Source: Patiria miniata (lineage: Eukaryota; Echinodermata; Asteroidea; Valvatida; Asterinidae). Taken from it: a stretch of DNA of 64,000 nucleotides. Both the position numbers and the translations under genes were made by a program. The stretch lies in assembly GCF_015706575.1 (NCBI RefSeq), contig NW_024037064.1:10083606-10147605 (forward strand). The letters are read 5' to 3'. Shown piece by piece: positions 46,266 to 59,584 of this stretch (positions within the stretch are counted from its first letter, which is position 1; each line of letters begins with the position of its first letter). The notes under the pieces were generated by a model, which saw only the letters and a list, made by a program, of their open reading frames with translations, searched no databases and was not told the DNA's origin.

Positions 46266-48930
46266 CGTATATTTTGGCTTAATGTTTTCCATTTCCACGG
46301 AATAATTTTAAACAAATAAACAACCTTATTTTTTATTTCAATAAAGCGAGGATTTCTTTACTAATCATTTGCTTACATATGAAGCTTTGTTAAAAGTGAC
46401 TTACATGGGGCATGTTTTACTCATTACGCCGACAACCCTCTAATTGATTGGACTTTTTGTCAATGACATTCATCCTTTAAAGTCCTAATTAAATAGTCCC
46501 GTTATCGACACTGTATTTGATTACACAAAGTAGGAATTTCGTAAGTCAGTCAGAACATTTGCCCCACAATGCTAAATAAATATAACCCATGCACGTTAAA
46601 AGCAAAGTAATTACGCGGTTAATATCTGATTTATTTATGTGGGTTTTTTTTCCTTTTTCAGAATACAAATGTATTCAATTTAATTGAGAAATCGAAGGAA
46701 AAAATTGTACTTTATTAAGTTTAGGAGTGATTATATTACAAACTTAATTTTGAATCACCCCGGATGACTCTTTGAAAACACCTTCCAGTACGGCACCGAG
46801 GATACATGTATTTTTTTTTTTCACTTTAAGCGGTTTATTTTTGTAGTAAATTGGATATTTCAGAGAGGTTATATGACCTCCAATTTTTTTCAAATATCCA
46901 TTTCTAATTATTATGTTTTACCGTTTTTAGTGCAATTTAGTTCTCAAGAAACATATGTAGTTCCTGAAATTTAGGGGTCAGTTTGGAAAGGAAACCCGTA
47001 GACAAATACATACTCTGAACAAAAGCTCAAAATAATTCTGGTGACTGCCAGCATTGACGCAGTATTTACAAATCAATTATTACCCCAAAAAGTTAACCCA
47101 CTTTTCCTATGATCGTGTTATTTCGCATAGACAAAAACTGCTCATACAACAATTGCATCCCTGCAATTATATGAATACGAACCCTTTAAATGATATGGGA
47201 AAACGCTGAAGTGCTTCTATGAAATATCACCTCTATAGAATTTCGGTGATTTTTTTTATTTTCTGTTTTTAAGTGATGAGCAGTTAATACAAACATTGGA
47301 AACAAAGGGTGGAATTACAAAAAGTAATGGAATTGAACATTATACACAATAAAAACACTTATTTATGACAGCACTACTTTTATTAACCGAACAAAAGAAG
47401 GGAGCAAAGGAGAGTAAAAAAAAAGGAACAGAATGGTAAACAAGTGATTCAAAACAATTGCATTTACATTTCCCTTTCTGAAATTGAAGATCAAGAAAAT
47501 TGAATTTACATTTGTATTATGTATTCAATGTCGTGTCAATCTCTCAAAGTTAGTTGTAGACGCATAATGGAGGGAATTTGGGCTTGCAGTTTACATCTGT
47601 AAAGACAGAACTTAGTAGAGAAAATCATGAGTCAATAATGTGTTATTGGCAAAACCAAAACCAAAACAGAAGCAAATTATTGGCAAAATCTCAAACCTGC
47701 CAATTCGGATAGAGTCTTTGAGTTTTTAATCGAAGCACTGAAGATTGGTGTGATACACTCACAATCAAGAAACATATGAACAGAGGTCAGTTTCAGGGTA
47801 TTTTCCACAAAAGCAACAGGTTGGGTGTCTTTTCTTCCAATTTCGGAGGGAAAATTATCAAACACACTGGCCGGGCTTAACTATTGTTTATGTTTATAAT
47901 TGCGAGTGTGAATCACCTCCAAATCCCCATCTACATCGCTAAGTGCATAAAGAAGTAGCTATATGAAACAAACAAGTTGTAAACAATTTAGATGATCGGA
48001 TGAGACGTCTCAATCCTCCACAATGATCAAAACTGACCAATCCAATTTTGTCCACGGGCTTTAATCTGGTAATCATACAGTCACGTACTTGGCAGCTCCG
48101 AGTCAGAGCTCTGCTGTGCAAACAGTGAATTGTATAAATGTCAATTAAAGGCGCCGGAATAAATACCAGTGGGTTTAATGAGGAAAGGTTTCCAGCCATC
48201 TTTTGAATATCGGAAATGGATGCATAAAGAAAGGCTTGAGGTAAAACAAAACAATAAAAAACATTGGAATGCACATTGGAATGCATATCTTCCGACCGTT
48301 GGACGAGATGCCGCAATTGAAGCAGTTTAGAATTTAACAAAAAAATAATTAAAAACTCAACAGTAACAGCAGCTCGGATAATATTAGCGCATGAGCCTGG
48401 GTTTTTAAGAAACGTGAAGAAAAAAATTGAAAATGTCCGTCTACATCAATGATATACATTCCTTGTAAGGTTCATTTTAAATTATTTAAAGGCTGGAGCT
48501 ACTTTTGAAACCTCCCTACCCCCAACCGAGCCCATCCACCCCCACGCCCCCCCCCCCCGAAAAAAAATCAATGAAAAATAAGCAGGGGGAAAATAGCTAT
48601 TAAAACATAGTAATAAACAAAAACGAAAAAGGCAAACACTAATACAATATTAAAACAAAAGTTAACACAGTTTATTTAATGCAGTTTTGTGGAATGAGAT
48701 GAGAAGGAGAAGTGCCCTGGGAAAAGAAAAGAAAATGTGTGCAAAGTACCCCCTCGACGGTAACAAAGAGAGAGTTGAGGAGACCACTGGAAGAGACATT
48801 CGAACGCACTGTCAACTGAACCTGATGACGCCCTCTAAGTTAAATTTCAAAATTAATTTGAGAATACATTTTTTTGGGCACGATTCAGAGTAACAAAAAG
48901 TTCGAACAGGTGGTCACCAACACAATCTAA
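46266..48930. other. Long 5' intron or spacer of gene 4, diverged
   Basis: Only patches match the other units. 46790-46930 repeats the CGACACCGGGG...TTTCAGTAAATTG region seen at 44270-44350, and 47880-48140 matches the AATCACCTCCAAAT and GAGCTCTGC segments. A poly-C run lies near 48548. No gene. Confidence 0.45.
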
Positions 48931-51002
48931 TAGTCCGATAGAATTAGCACAGAATAAATTGTCGTGCTGTCTCTTGGAGGCGCTCTTCATGTTACATTTC
49001 ACGTCGACTTGTACTTCCGCGTTCATTATTGCGTCCAAGATCCAGGAAACCAACTGAAAGATTCTCTTCTTTTGACTCGACAGGAACATCAAGCTTTTAC
49101 CATTCAACCCAGAAACGTGGGATAAATGTGAGCAAAATATATCTGTCAACCGTGAATCCTGGAGAGGCATTTTGTTGTGAAATGATGATGTTGTTTTTTT
49201 GGGGTGTGTGCGACGTGTGAAATTATAACGTTCGTTAGGCATGTTATTGTTTAGTTCGCAAATTTGGGACTCTCTCAATACTGTGTATGATGTTACTGTA
49301 ATGTTGGGCTTACTTGCTGTGTTAGTAATGGCAGTACCCGATTGCAAAGTACCGGTGCAAGCAAAACTAATCGTGAAGTGGAGCACCGGCCTGTTCAATA
49401 TAAGAGAAAGAAAAGACACTTGAAGTTTTATGTTTTGAGACTTAGGCCTTTTTATAAATTAAAACCTAAACACCTGCTAAACATTTGGCAAACATGATAT
49501 GCAAGCATGAAAGGTCCCTTTATGTGTTTGGAATCATCTAAATAGTTCGCTAACATACCATGTTGAATATCAGCTAGCTTAATTTTGTGGAAAGAGGGCA
49601 GGGTTTTGATTTATGAACACAATTTGTAAATAATAAAAGAGGTGTCTTATAAGCTACCATGACTACATAATATCGATATTTTAATTGACATAATTACATG
49701 ACACATTTTATTAGAGTGTCTGCGCTCATGTGTGTGCTACCTGGTCCTGGCTATTGCTTTGTCCTTTTTAGAAGGCTGTGAATATTTGGGCGGCGGCGTT
49801 TTCTTTTAGTAAATGTTAATTTGGCGGGGGTCGTAGATTCCTCCGGCAAACTAGCGTACGCTAAAAGAAAGCCGGCGCAGCCACGGTGTGAGGTAATTAG
49901 TATCAGATACTTTAGGAAATCCTCTTCAAAACTAACTTTTAAATCAACTTCCTTTTTTGTAAACGAATGACAGCTTGTAGAAGAACGTAAACATAAAGAG
50001 AAAACCATGACATGTTACCCCGTATGACGTGTGATTTTCACTTTCCATATGATGAACAACAAAAGTGCCTTCTTTAACTTGTTCTGAAATAATAACATTT
50101 TACACTGCAAACATGATAATTGTGTGGGTGTGTGTGTGGGTGTGTGTGCTCTTGTATTGTATTACGCTCGAGGACAGACAACAAAAGGAGCACAAACGGG
50201 CCTTTGATCCTCGGACGACGGTGCCTATTGTAAAAACCAGTCTTCGATTGTACGGTTATGTGCTTAGTCTATGGGATAGTGTTATATTAGAGGGACAAAG
50301 GGAAACACAATAGGTTGTCCTCAGGCGTATAGTAAAACATGACTGGGTGTGTGGGCGTGTGTGTGTGTTTTTTTTTTTTTTTTTTTTTTTAAAGTGTCGT
50401 CAACATTCACAATTTCCCCTGTAAAGTGCATGATGTACGAGATTCGCTTTACTTTTCTTCTGGTTATTAACCACGCAGCTTCCATAGTGAATGTCCTTTT
50501 CAGGAAATGTAGCATGTACATAAGGCCATAATGCTTTGTGCTCTCAATACCAAGGAAGGCCAGTATGTAAGACACATATTTTATAGGACAACTATGGAGC
50601 ATCTTACAACTCTAACTTATCACAAGTAAATTGAAAGATTGCATTCAAAAACTGGACAGGAATGATGAATTTCAACATTAGATGATTAAAGTCACTTACA
50701 GATTTCTGTGCCTTCCCGCATTAACCCACATCTAGAAATTCCAAGGAAGTATCACAGATAAAATAAAAGTTGTGATATTTTGAAGAGGATGTTTGGTTAT
50801 GCATAATGGGTGTGATTTGGACTTTTTAATTCACATCTTGAGAGTCCTGTACCTGGCGATTCGTTTTAAATACAAAGCACATCCTGCCAATTACTATTGG
50901 TCCCTACCCATATAAGAAGACGTGAATAATAAACTTATGTTACATTTTTATCACTCTTGTTTTTCTTACTAAAATATGTCTCTTCACATTTGTTAGACAA
51001 AA
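48930..51002. other. Proximal 5' flank of TRIM gene 4
   Basis: It keeps the conserved GGAGGCGCTCTTCATGTTAC block near 48978 and the acceptor-like TTTGTTAG before the ATG. It also carries a TG-rich run at 50118-50150 and a GT/poly-T run at 50345-50392. No gene. Confidence 0.45.
50343..50392. repeat. GT-rich plus poly-T simple repeat
   Basis: TGGGTGTGTGGGCGTGTGTG is followed by an uninterrupted T run of about 21. Confidence 0.9.
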
Positions 51003-53651
51003 ATGGCAACTGGACCTGCAGTAAGTTCAGCTCTAGAGACGATCAGCAGACATCATCTTGAGTGCAGCATCTGCCAGGAGAGATACCAACAGCCCAAGAT
51101 ACTGGAATGCCTGCATAGCTTTTGTAAGCAATGTCTGCTGAAATACTGCAGCACGAAGCACGAGGGCTCTACAGCAATTCCTTGCCCTGTGTGTCGACAG
51201 GAGACCAAACTTCCTGAGGTTGGGGTGCAGGGTCTGAAAACCAACTTTCATCTGATTGGTCTGGTAGAGGAATTAGAACTGCAGGAAAAGTTGGTGTGTT
51301 CGGGTGGCACAAAGCTGCTCTGTGAGACGTGTGATGATGGCAATGACGCAAAACATCGATGTCTGGATTGTGCCCAGAATATCTGCTCACGTTGTCATAG
51401 TTCACACAAAAGAATTGCTACTACATCAAGCCACAAAATTGCTACTTTGGAGGACATTCGTGAAGGAACGATAAAAGTAACGAAAGAAAACCAAAAGCAA
51501 TATTCAAAATGTCCAAAACATAAAGGCGAAGTGACACGATTCTTTTGCACAACTTGTCAAGTGTTGATCTGCCGGGATTGCACGGTCATAAACCACTGCA
51601 AACCAGAACATTCGTACATTGAGAGTGATGATGCCACATCGAAGTACAAGCAATCATTGGCTGAACTGTTTTCTCCACTTGAAAAATCAATGACAAAACT
51701 CCAGGAGTCACGAAAGAAAGTCTCAACAAAGGAAAGAAAATTTGGGCGTCACAGTTAAGAGGGTCGTGACAGAAGTGCAGGACAGAGCAGCTGAGATAAG
51801 AGCACAGGTAACGGCTCAAGAAAATCACATCCTTGACGACATTAAAAACATCCAAACAGATCGTGAACAAAAACTGAACGAATATGAGAAAACTATGGGC
51901 TTGGCAGTGGAGAGATTTCAGTATTCACTAGACACAGCAAGAGAGGTGACAAGGACTGCCTCGGATAGTGACTTTCTCTCACTCTATCCAACAATCAGCA
52001 AAGACTTGAAATTGTTGGCAGATCAGAGTATGCCTAAAGTTGACAACAGGCTTGCATTTCTGAAGTTCAAGCCGAGTGAGGGTGTTGGTGGCATCAGTCT
52101 GGGTGAGGTGGTGACGGAAGGCAAATGGGAACTGTGTTGGGAGTTGGGTAGAGAGGGAAGCGGTCCAGGAGAGTTCGATGGGGCTTGGGGCATTGCTCCT
52201 CGTCAACCTGATGAGATTGCAGTGACTGACCTCTACAAACGAGTTGTGATCTGCGGCATCGATGGCAACCAGAAAAACACGATCCCGATGCAAGGACGTA
52301 AGTTTCAATTACTGTGCATTGCAATCTCTCAAATAATGCACACGTACATGTATTTCTTTCCCCGTCATCTGTTTTTACTTTACCTCAAAAGATCTGATGA
52401 AACAAAATCACAGTAAATTTCATGCGAAACATGTTTTAATGAATACCTAGGTTTTCATAAAAGGCGCTTTTTAAATATAAATACATCGTCCATGTCTAAA
52501 ATCAAATTTCCTTGATATTTTTTCATGAATTGAACAAACTCTACTGTAAATTTAACCTCATGTTTGATATTGAGTTTTTGCCCAGTCCCCATGCATGTTT
52601 AATTAGTTTGCTCTTGTTTTTTTCATGAAATTTGTTTGCTCGTTTCATGACATTTTTTCAAAGAATGAAAGTTCAAGAAAAATCCATTTAAAATGAAAGA
52701 AATATAAGTTTTCCTGATACACTGGTTCACTGGTTAATTTCTCAACTGCTGTCAGGAGTCTTTTAGTTTTTTTTTTCCTATTATCCCACTGAAAGATACA
52801 AAAGGGCAATTATCGAAAGGCTTAAACATCAATATGTACATGATACCTTAAGACACAGTGATATCCCTAATATGTACACGTACAAATGTACATGTATATT
52901 TGACAATGTATATTTTTTTGCCAGGGACACATTAACTATCACTCCAATTCATTTTTGATATTTTTATAAATTGCAATTCAGATTGAAATTGACCACTCTT
53001 GTTTGTTTTTACATCGTGCCCCCTACAGGCCCACTCGGCATCGCAGCTACACGCAGTGACAATCGTTTGGTGGTTGTTGAGAAAGGTGCATCCCATGTAA
53101 AGGTGTTCAACAGCAACAACACGCTGGCATACAAGTTCCCAACGGTGCCGCCGAGTGAGGTTGGTAAGACCGCGGTTGACCTCCGGAGCGTAGCTGTCAA
53201 GAATGATGGTACCATTGCAGTGGGAGATGTGGCGAGGATGGTATTGACAGTGCACAGCCCCACTGATGGTGAGCTCCTTCATACCATACCAGTCAAGATT
53301 GAACCTCATTTTCTGGCTTTTCACAGCAATGATCAAGCGATAATAAGTGACAATACATCACATACAGTGGATATTGCCGGTGGCAATGGTACTTCAAAAC
53401 GCACCTTCAAACCCATCATCAATGGTCAACCAGTATGTAACTGCAACGGTGTGTGCACTGATGGCTCAGGTATCTATGTTGCAATGTCTAATGGTTTTAA
53501 CACGGGTCATGTCCACCACTATGACCCTCAAGGTGGCTTTCTCAAGTGCATCGCACAGGGTCTGTACTACCCACTGGGTATCACATTCTCATCACATGGG
53601 CAGCTGGCAGTGGCTGACTACAACTCAGTCAAAATGTATCGCCCGTTGTGA
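51003..53651 (+). pseudogene. TRIM-NHL, copy 4, with one frameshift in exon 1
   Basis: Exon 1 is 51003-52297 and exon 2 is 53029-53651, with the same splice sites as its neighbours (GAC/GTAAGT, CCCTACAG). RING, B-box1 and B-box2 are intact for 240 codons. In the first part of the coiled coil, near 51730, one extra base relative to the other copies shifts the frame, and a stop follows at 51756-51758. Downstream, the coiled coil, blade 1 and exon 2 remain open in the shifted frame, with one codon missing in the blade 1 loop (DLYKR). The rest is so well kept that the lesion must be recent, an allele, or a sequence error. If real, the product would be a 251-residue RING/B-box protein without the propeller. 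The last codons also differ (YRPL instead of YHQV). Confidence 0.85.
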
Positions 53652-54495
53652 TACAACATTGTAATCAGTCATGTCAATTTCGCATCATTTGAGGCATGTT
53701 GATAGAAAAAGTAAAGAGCGGTCCTATCACAACAATGAATTAAAAGTTTAAGAATATTGATACATCACGTATTATACAAAACAACGTATACAGTATTGGA
53801 TTACATGTGTTACCTGTATTATTTTGACTTTCTGATCAATCGGTCAATTTTGTCCACAAAAGTCGGCGGTTGTCTTAATTTTATCAAGTATGATTATAAT
53901 GAGTCACCTTTTCAGTTCATTCAAAAGAAACAAAATAAAATAAAAAAGTAAACATTGAATCAATCCGATGACAATTTTGAAAAAGCTTTAGGAATCAAAT
54001 TGAAGAAGAAAAATTCTAAAAGCAAATAAGTTTTTTAATTCATGTTTATATTCACATTCATCCTCAGCTCAAGTACTGTAAGGATAAACAAAGTAAAACG
54101 CTATTCAAGAGAAAACTTGAAATACCACGATTACAGGTTTGTTTCAATATCAATTTCTCTCATACATGTACGTTAGATGTATTTCGTTTTTCAACAAACA
54201 ACACACTGGTTCTGACAACTGAAGGTGGTTATGTGATATGAATAAAAAAATGAAACCCATTGACAAAATTATGTATGTGCACAATATACGCTCATTGACC
54301 AACTGTGAGAGACTATTTAAACAATGAAACTCCAGAAAGACAACAACAAAAATGAATTTGGGCCGAAAGCCTAGCAGGCCTACACCACAATAGTTCAGGC
54401 AAACGTTCATCTTACAACAGCAGATAGAAGCCTTTGCCAAGAAATTGCGTCACTTGAAGAGCTAAGGTTGATCGTTCTGTTAAAAACATATTGTA
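53652..54495. other. Type A spacer, proximal part (after gene 4)
   Basis: Near-identical to the spacers after genes 1 and 2. No gene. Confidence 0.6.
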
Positions 54496-54499
54496 ATTT

Positions 54500-55775
54500 A
54501 TATTCAACCTGCCTGTAAATACGCAATTTAGAAAATATGATCATCCTATGCTGATTTTGACTTCGCTTATTTCAAAACAAGGTTTTATTAGTTGGTTTCA
54601 GTTGCCTCAATGGGTTGAGTTATGTAGAGATATTGAAATTCGAGAAGAAAGTGGAATGGAAAAACATTCCATTGAAACAAATGCAGTGATTATTACAACT
54701 CATGATGTTAATCATGTGAGCTAGCTCCTATGAAACGAAACATTGTTTTGTTTCTTTAATTAAAACCAGCATAACCTTCAGGTTATTATTACTGTAAAGA
54801 AGTCACGAAAAATGTTTGATGTAATAACTGACAGTTCCATAATATATTTAGAATTGTCTCGACATCTACGATTATAATGTTGTGAGTACATTAAATAACA
54901 TGCTACTCAGTTTGTAAATATTGAATACTGAAAATGAGCAGGCCCGATTTGTTACAGGGTTTCAATTAAACCCACTTGATGGTTTATTGACCAATAGGAA
55001 TGTATAAGCTTTCCTAAGGATTTTATGACAAGGATTAGCTTTCAAGTGAAAAGAAAAAAAACAGTGTTGGTAAATTTTTGACTCACTGATCAAGATACAT
55101 GCATACATTTCTTTCAACTGTCAAAAAAGAAATGACACAGTTTCCCAAAAAAATCTCGAGATAATTTAAAATCTGTTGAAATATTTCAAGTAGAGTCAAA
55201 TTCAAAATTAAGTTTGATTGTTCTGTCAAAGACATTTTGTTTAATTGCTGTTAACCTGCCTGTAAATACACAATTTTACGACATATGATAATTTTCTGTT
55301 GATTTGACTCAGCTCATTTCAAAACTTAGTTTTATTAGTTGATTTCAGCTGCTTCAATGAATGGGTTGGTATATTTTAAGAAACTTGATCAAAAACATTA
55401 CATGAAAACAAATCATGTGATAATTACGACTCATGATAATCATATAGACGAAATCCTACAGTGACAAAAAAACGGCCTAGGGAAGTTTTAGCTCTTGTTT
55501 TCATATTTGCATTGTCGCCAACATACATGTAACACTCCTTATCATGAACAGAAGTTAAGAGAATTGTTGTATCTTTTACCAAAAGTCCAATACATCAATG
55601 TATATTCTCGACATCGACGATATGTTTTGAGAAGATTTTAGTTCATATAGATTTCATGAGATAAAGTTTGTAAATAGTGAATACTGAAATATACGTAAGA
55701 TGCTAACCTGATTTTTATCAAAGGGGTACATTCAAGCAACGTGATCGGTTCTTGGCCAATAGGAATGTTTTCACT
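54500..55775. repeat. Tandem spacer modules, two copies, before TRIM gene 5
   Basis: Openings near 54507 and 55250; cores near 54970 and 55740. Confidence 0.7.
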
Positions 55776-56115
55776 GCCCTAGCTAGGTATTTCATGACAA
55801 AGTTCCCAATTGGAAAGGAAAATAGTGTTTTTGAAACAATTAAATTCTACAGCTATAGCTTATTAAACTGTGGTGCATGTTTTGTATGCAGGCTTGTACT
55901 TTGCATTTGTGTATGTGTAAGGTCGATACACAGGGCTTCACGATACCAGTACGCGAATGCAATTGACTTTGTGCAAACAGAAGCAGTCACACAAGCCTGA
56001 CACGGGATGATACTAATAAATACCCTTGAGTGCCAATTGAACGAACTCCAAAAGATCGACCGCGCACTCGAATACCGTACACTTGTCTACAATGCACTAC
56101 ACTATACTTGTTTGT
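55735..56115 (+). promoter_or_regulatory. Candidate promoter block of TRIM gene 5
   Basis: TTGGCCAATAGGAATG near 55753 and the TATA-like ACTAATAAATACCCTTGAG near 56012 have the same spacing as before gene 2. Confidence 0.45.
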
Positions 56116-58535
56116 CTGTATATTTTGGCTAAAAAACTTGTTTATTTTCAATAAAGCGGGGATTTCTTCCAACTAATCAATGATGTGCTAACTGTATGTA
56201 TTTGTTCAACTTTTTAAATGACTTACAGGAGGTAGGCGTCACTCATTTAGCAGACAACACTCTAATTGTTTGGACATATTTAAATGACACTTAACATTTC
56301 GATTCCTAATTAAATGGTCCTGTTGTTGAGACTGTATTTGAATTTGATGGGGGAGTTTTTAAATGGCAAAGAAGCGGTTTTTTTTTATCTAATTGAATTT
56401 ATTCTTTGTATTTTTGGCAATACAAATTTATTCAATTTAAAATGGGGAATGGGAGGAAAAGTTGTCTCATAAAACGTTTAGGAGTAATTATTCAGCAAAC
56501 GTAATTTGAATTATCAACCCCCCCCCCCCCTCTTCAGGTGATTCAGGCGGGTATATTTTGGAGGACTCGAGTCAGTTTATTTGTTTATTTTTTGTTTGAC
56601 TCGTGACTGGCATCAGACTCGTTGCCTTTTGGACTCGGTTTGAGTCAGACTCGGCTAGTGGCTGATTCGGACTATGTTCAACTCGAATCGAGTCCATTTC
56701 CAAAACAAAAACGTGTTGAAACGTGAGGACAAAGTTAAATGAATTTGTTAATGTACTTTTTTACATTTTTAGTTACATATTCTAATGAAAACGGCCCCTT
56801 TGAATGGTGTAGAATAGGGCCTAATGCTGTGTTGCTCTGACGCTTCACCTCGTTTGAATTTTCACAGGTCATTTGTGTATTTCTGAATTCTCTGTGTTTA
56901 ACTGATTAGCAGGAAAAACAGTCTTTGGGAACACAGTTTGGAATTACAAAGAATTCAGGTTATTGCAGATTAAACAATACGAAACAGTTTTGACAGCACC
57001 GCGCCCTAATTGTATTTGCTGTAGAAGGAGGAGTCATAGACTGCGTGGAGAGTAAAAACACTAGATGGGCGGTCAAAAATGATAAAAGATACATTAAAAT
57101 GTCTGGAAGCAGGTTAAAAGTTTGATTTGACATTTCAATTCTGCATTCGATGTCATGTCGATCCCTGAACAATACGTGTAGTGTTATATTAATTATGAGC
57201 CTGATATAGTACATGAAAAACATGAGTCAAGAAGTTGCTTCTGTCAAAACCAAAACAAAACAAAAGCAATATGCAACGGCAAAATCTCAAACTTGCCAAA
57301 CAGTCTTTCAGTTTTGAATAAATGAAACAATTTGGACGTCAGACAGGATTGGTGAGATACGTACCTACGAAACAAGTGAACATAGGTTTCTCCTCAAAAG
57401 TAGCAAATGTGGAGGGTCTTCCTGCAATTTCGAAAAGAAAGTTATTAAAAGCGCTGGCCGGGTTTCAATTGTACATTTGCAATTGTGAGTGTGAATCACC
57501 TCCGAATCTCGATCCACGTTCTGCCCTAGATGTGGCAACATAAAACAAACAATTAAGTTGCAAACAAATTGAATCGGAATGATGATGAGATATCCAAATT
57601 CTGCACAATAATAAGAACTGACAAGTCAATTTTCTTTGAGCTTTAATCCAAGAGAGGTCATCATACAGCCACTTGCCAGATGGTCAGTCTCATCAGAGCT
57701 CTGCAAACAGTGAATTAAGTCAAAGGCAACTGCATGGTTCCATGGGGATATCACTTTTCTCTTTTTTTTTTGGTGATTCATCGCAAATGGACTTTCACAG
57801 ATTTTTTTTTTAAAACATCAGTGATTCATATGAAAAATGCACGTTTTCCAACATATATTGGGGAAGGCGGCAATAATTGAAGTTTAGAATTTATAAAAAA
57901 TGAAGAAAAAAAGTAAAAGGGGCTCAGATATCCCATTTCCGGCAATGAGCGGCGGTAACTTTTAAGAAAAATGAAAAAGAAAATGGAAGCTTCTCCGGAT
58001 CCTATACCGCCCTCAAATCGGGAATCAGGCTCATTTAGATATCCTTAATAGGAAGTGTTTGTTTTTTAAAGGCCGTAGGTACTTTCAAAACCTCCCCAAC
58101 CCATCCATGCATCCCCCCGCCCCCCGCCCCCCCCCCTTCAAAAACAATGAATGCATGGAGAATTGTGTGGTTTTTTTTAATACAAAAAAAAATGTGAAAT
58201 GGAAATTACAAATATATATACCTATCTAAATGCAGCTCCTTTTTTTAAAAGAGATGGGAAAATAGGAGTGCACTGCCAAACAAATAAGGCCATCCCTGTT
58301 GATAGTCCAGCAGTCGAGAATCAAACAATTACCCCCTCAACGGTTACAAAGAGAGAGTTGGGCAGACAACTTGAAAATACATTCGAATGCACTGGCGATG
58401 ACGCTTGATAAAAGCCCTCGGTATTGGTTTATTTTGTTATTTATTAAGTTTAGATGCATTTTTTTGGGTCCAGATTCAGAGTAAGTAAAAGTTTCGAACA
58501 GATGGTCATGAACACAATCTATCTACTGTACCATG
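56116..58535. other. Long 5' intron or spacer of gene 5
   Basis: Colinear in part with 24770-26476. It includes the GACTCG repeat (56565-56700), poly-C runs near 56518 and 58113, and the TCATCAGAGCTCTGCAAACA segment near 57690. It lacks the GGCCGAGTTCGGGC MITE. No gene. Confidence 0.5.
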
Positions 58536-59584
58536 CATAGGAAAAATTGCCGTGCTGTCCCTTGGAGGCGCTCTTCATATTACATTTCACTTCGACTTCT
58601 ACTTCCGCGTTGAGTGCTTGGAGCCTGAAATTTAACCAACCTAAAGATTCGCTCCTTTCGACTCAACAGAAACATCATTTTCAACCATCCAAACCGGGAA
58701 CGTCAGATAAATGTGAGCACAATAATCTTTGTCTTCCTTAAATCCTGGAGAAGCATTTTGTTGTGAAATTCTGATGAGGCATTTTTTACGTTGTAATACC
58801 ACGTTCAAATATGTACATGTACTCCATGTACATGATGTACATGTACATGTACATGTATGGCTGTTAATATATCGAGTAATGCTAATGGCATTGCTCGATG
58901 CAGAGGACTATAGATTTAACGTACAAGTACAGCACACTTTTTGTTATTATTTTTTTAACATGTTAACAACATGCTATCATGATAATGAAGATGATAATGG
59001 AGATGAAAATAAAACGATAAAGACGAAACAATGTCATATTATGATGTTATCTCAAAAAATATAATGCGAATGATTGGAGTATCCATATCTGTCCATGATA
59101 ATTACTATATTTGCATTGCTGTGTGGTTAAATACGAAGGATGTCCAGGAGAAAAATATTCATGGGCCACAATGGAGCATCTTACAACTTTAACTTTGTAC
59201 ATGTACAGTACATTGATGTTTTGCATTCAGAAATGTTACATAATGATAAAATGCAACATTAGATGATGGAGTCACTTTCAGATTTCTGCCTTCCCGGATT
59301 AAGGAACAATATCACAAATCCAAGAAAGCATCACAAATAAATTAAAATATGTGAAAGTTTGAAGAGGAGGTGCAGTTTATGGATAAGGATATGATTTTGC
59401 ACTTAATTGTTTATTTTGAATTCACATCTTGAGAGGCCTGCACACGTCGATTCATTCCAAATGCAAAAACACATCCTGTCAATTACTAGTGGTCCCTACC
59501 CATAAAGGGAAACATACGAGTGATACATTTGTACCACTGTTATGTTTTAAATAAAATATTTTTCTTCACATTTATTAGACAAAA
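58536..59584. other. Proximal 5' flank of TRIM gene 5
   Basis: Contains the conserved GGAGGCGCTCTTCATATTAC block. A dense ATGTACATG palindromic run lies at 58811-58858. The acceptor-like TTTATTAG precedes the ATG. Confidence 0.45.
58811..58858. repeat. (ACATGT)n palindromic simple repeat
   Basis: Overlapping TACATGTA/ATGTACAT words, self-complementary. Shorter versions are scattered through the whole window. Confidence 0.8.

Noticed and set aside
58811-58858. ACATGT runs as specific regulatory palindromes
   Set aside because: TACATGTA words are scattered throughout the window and look like genome-wide simple repeats.
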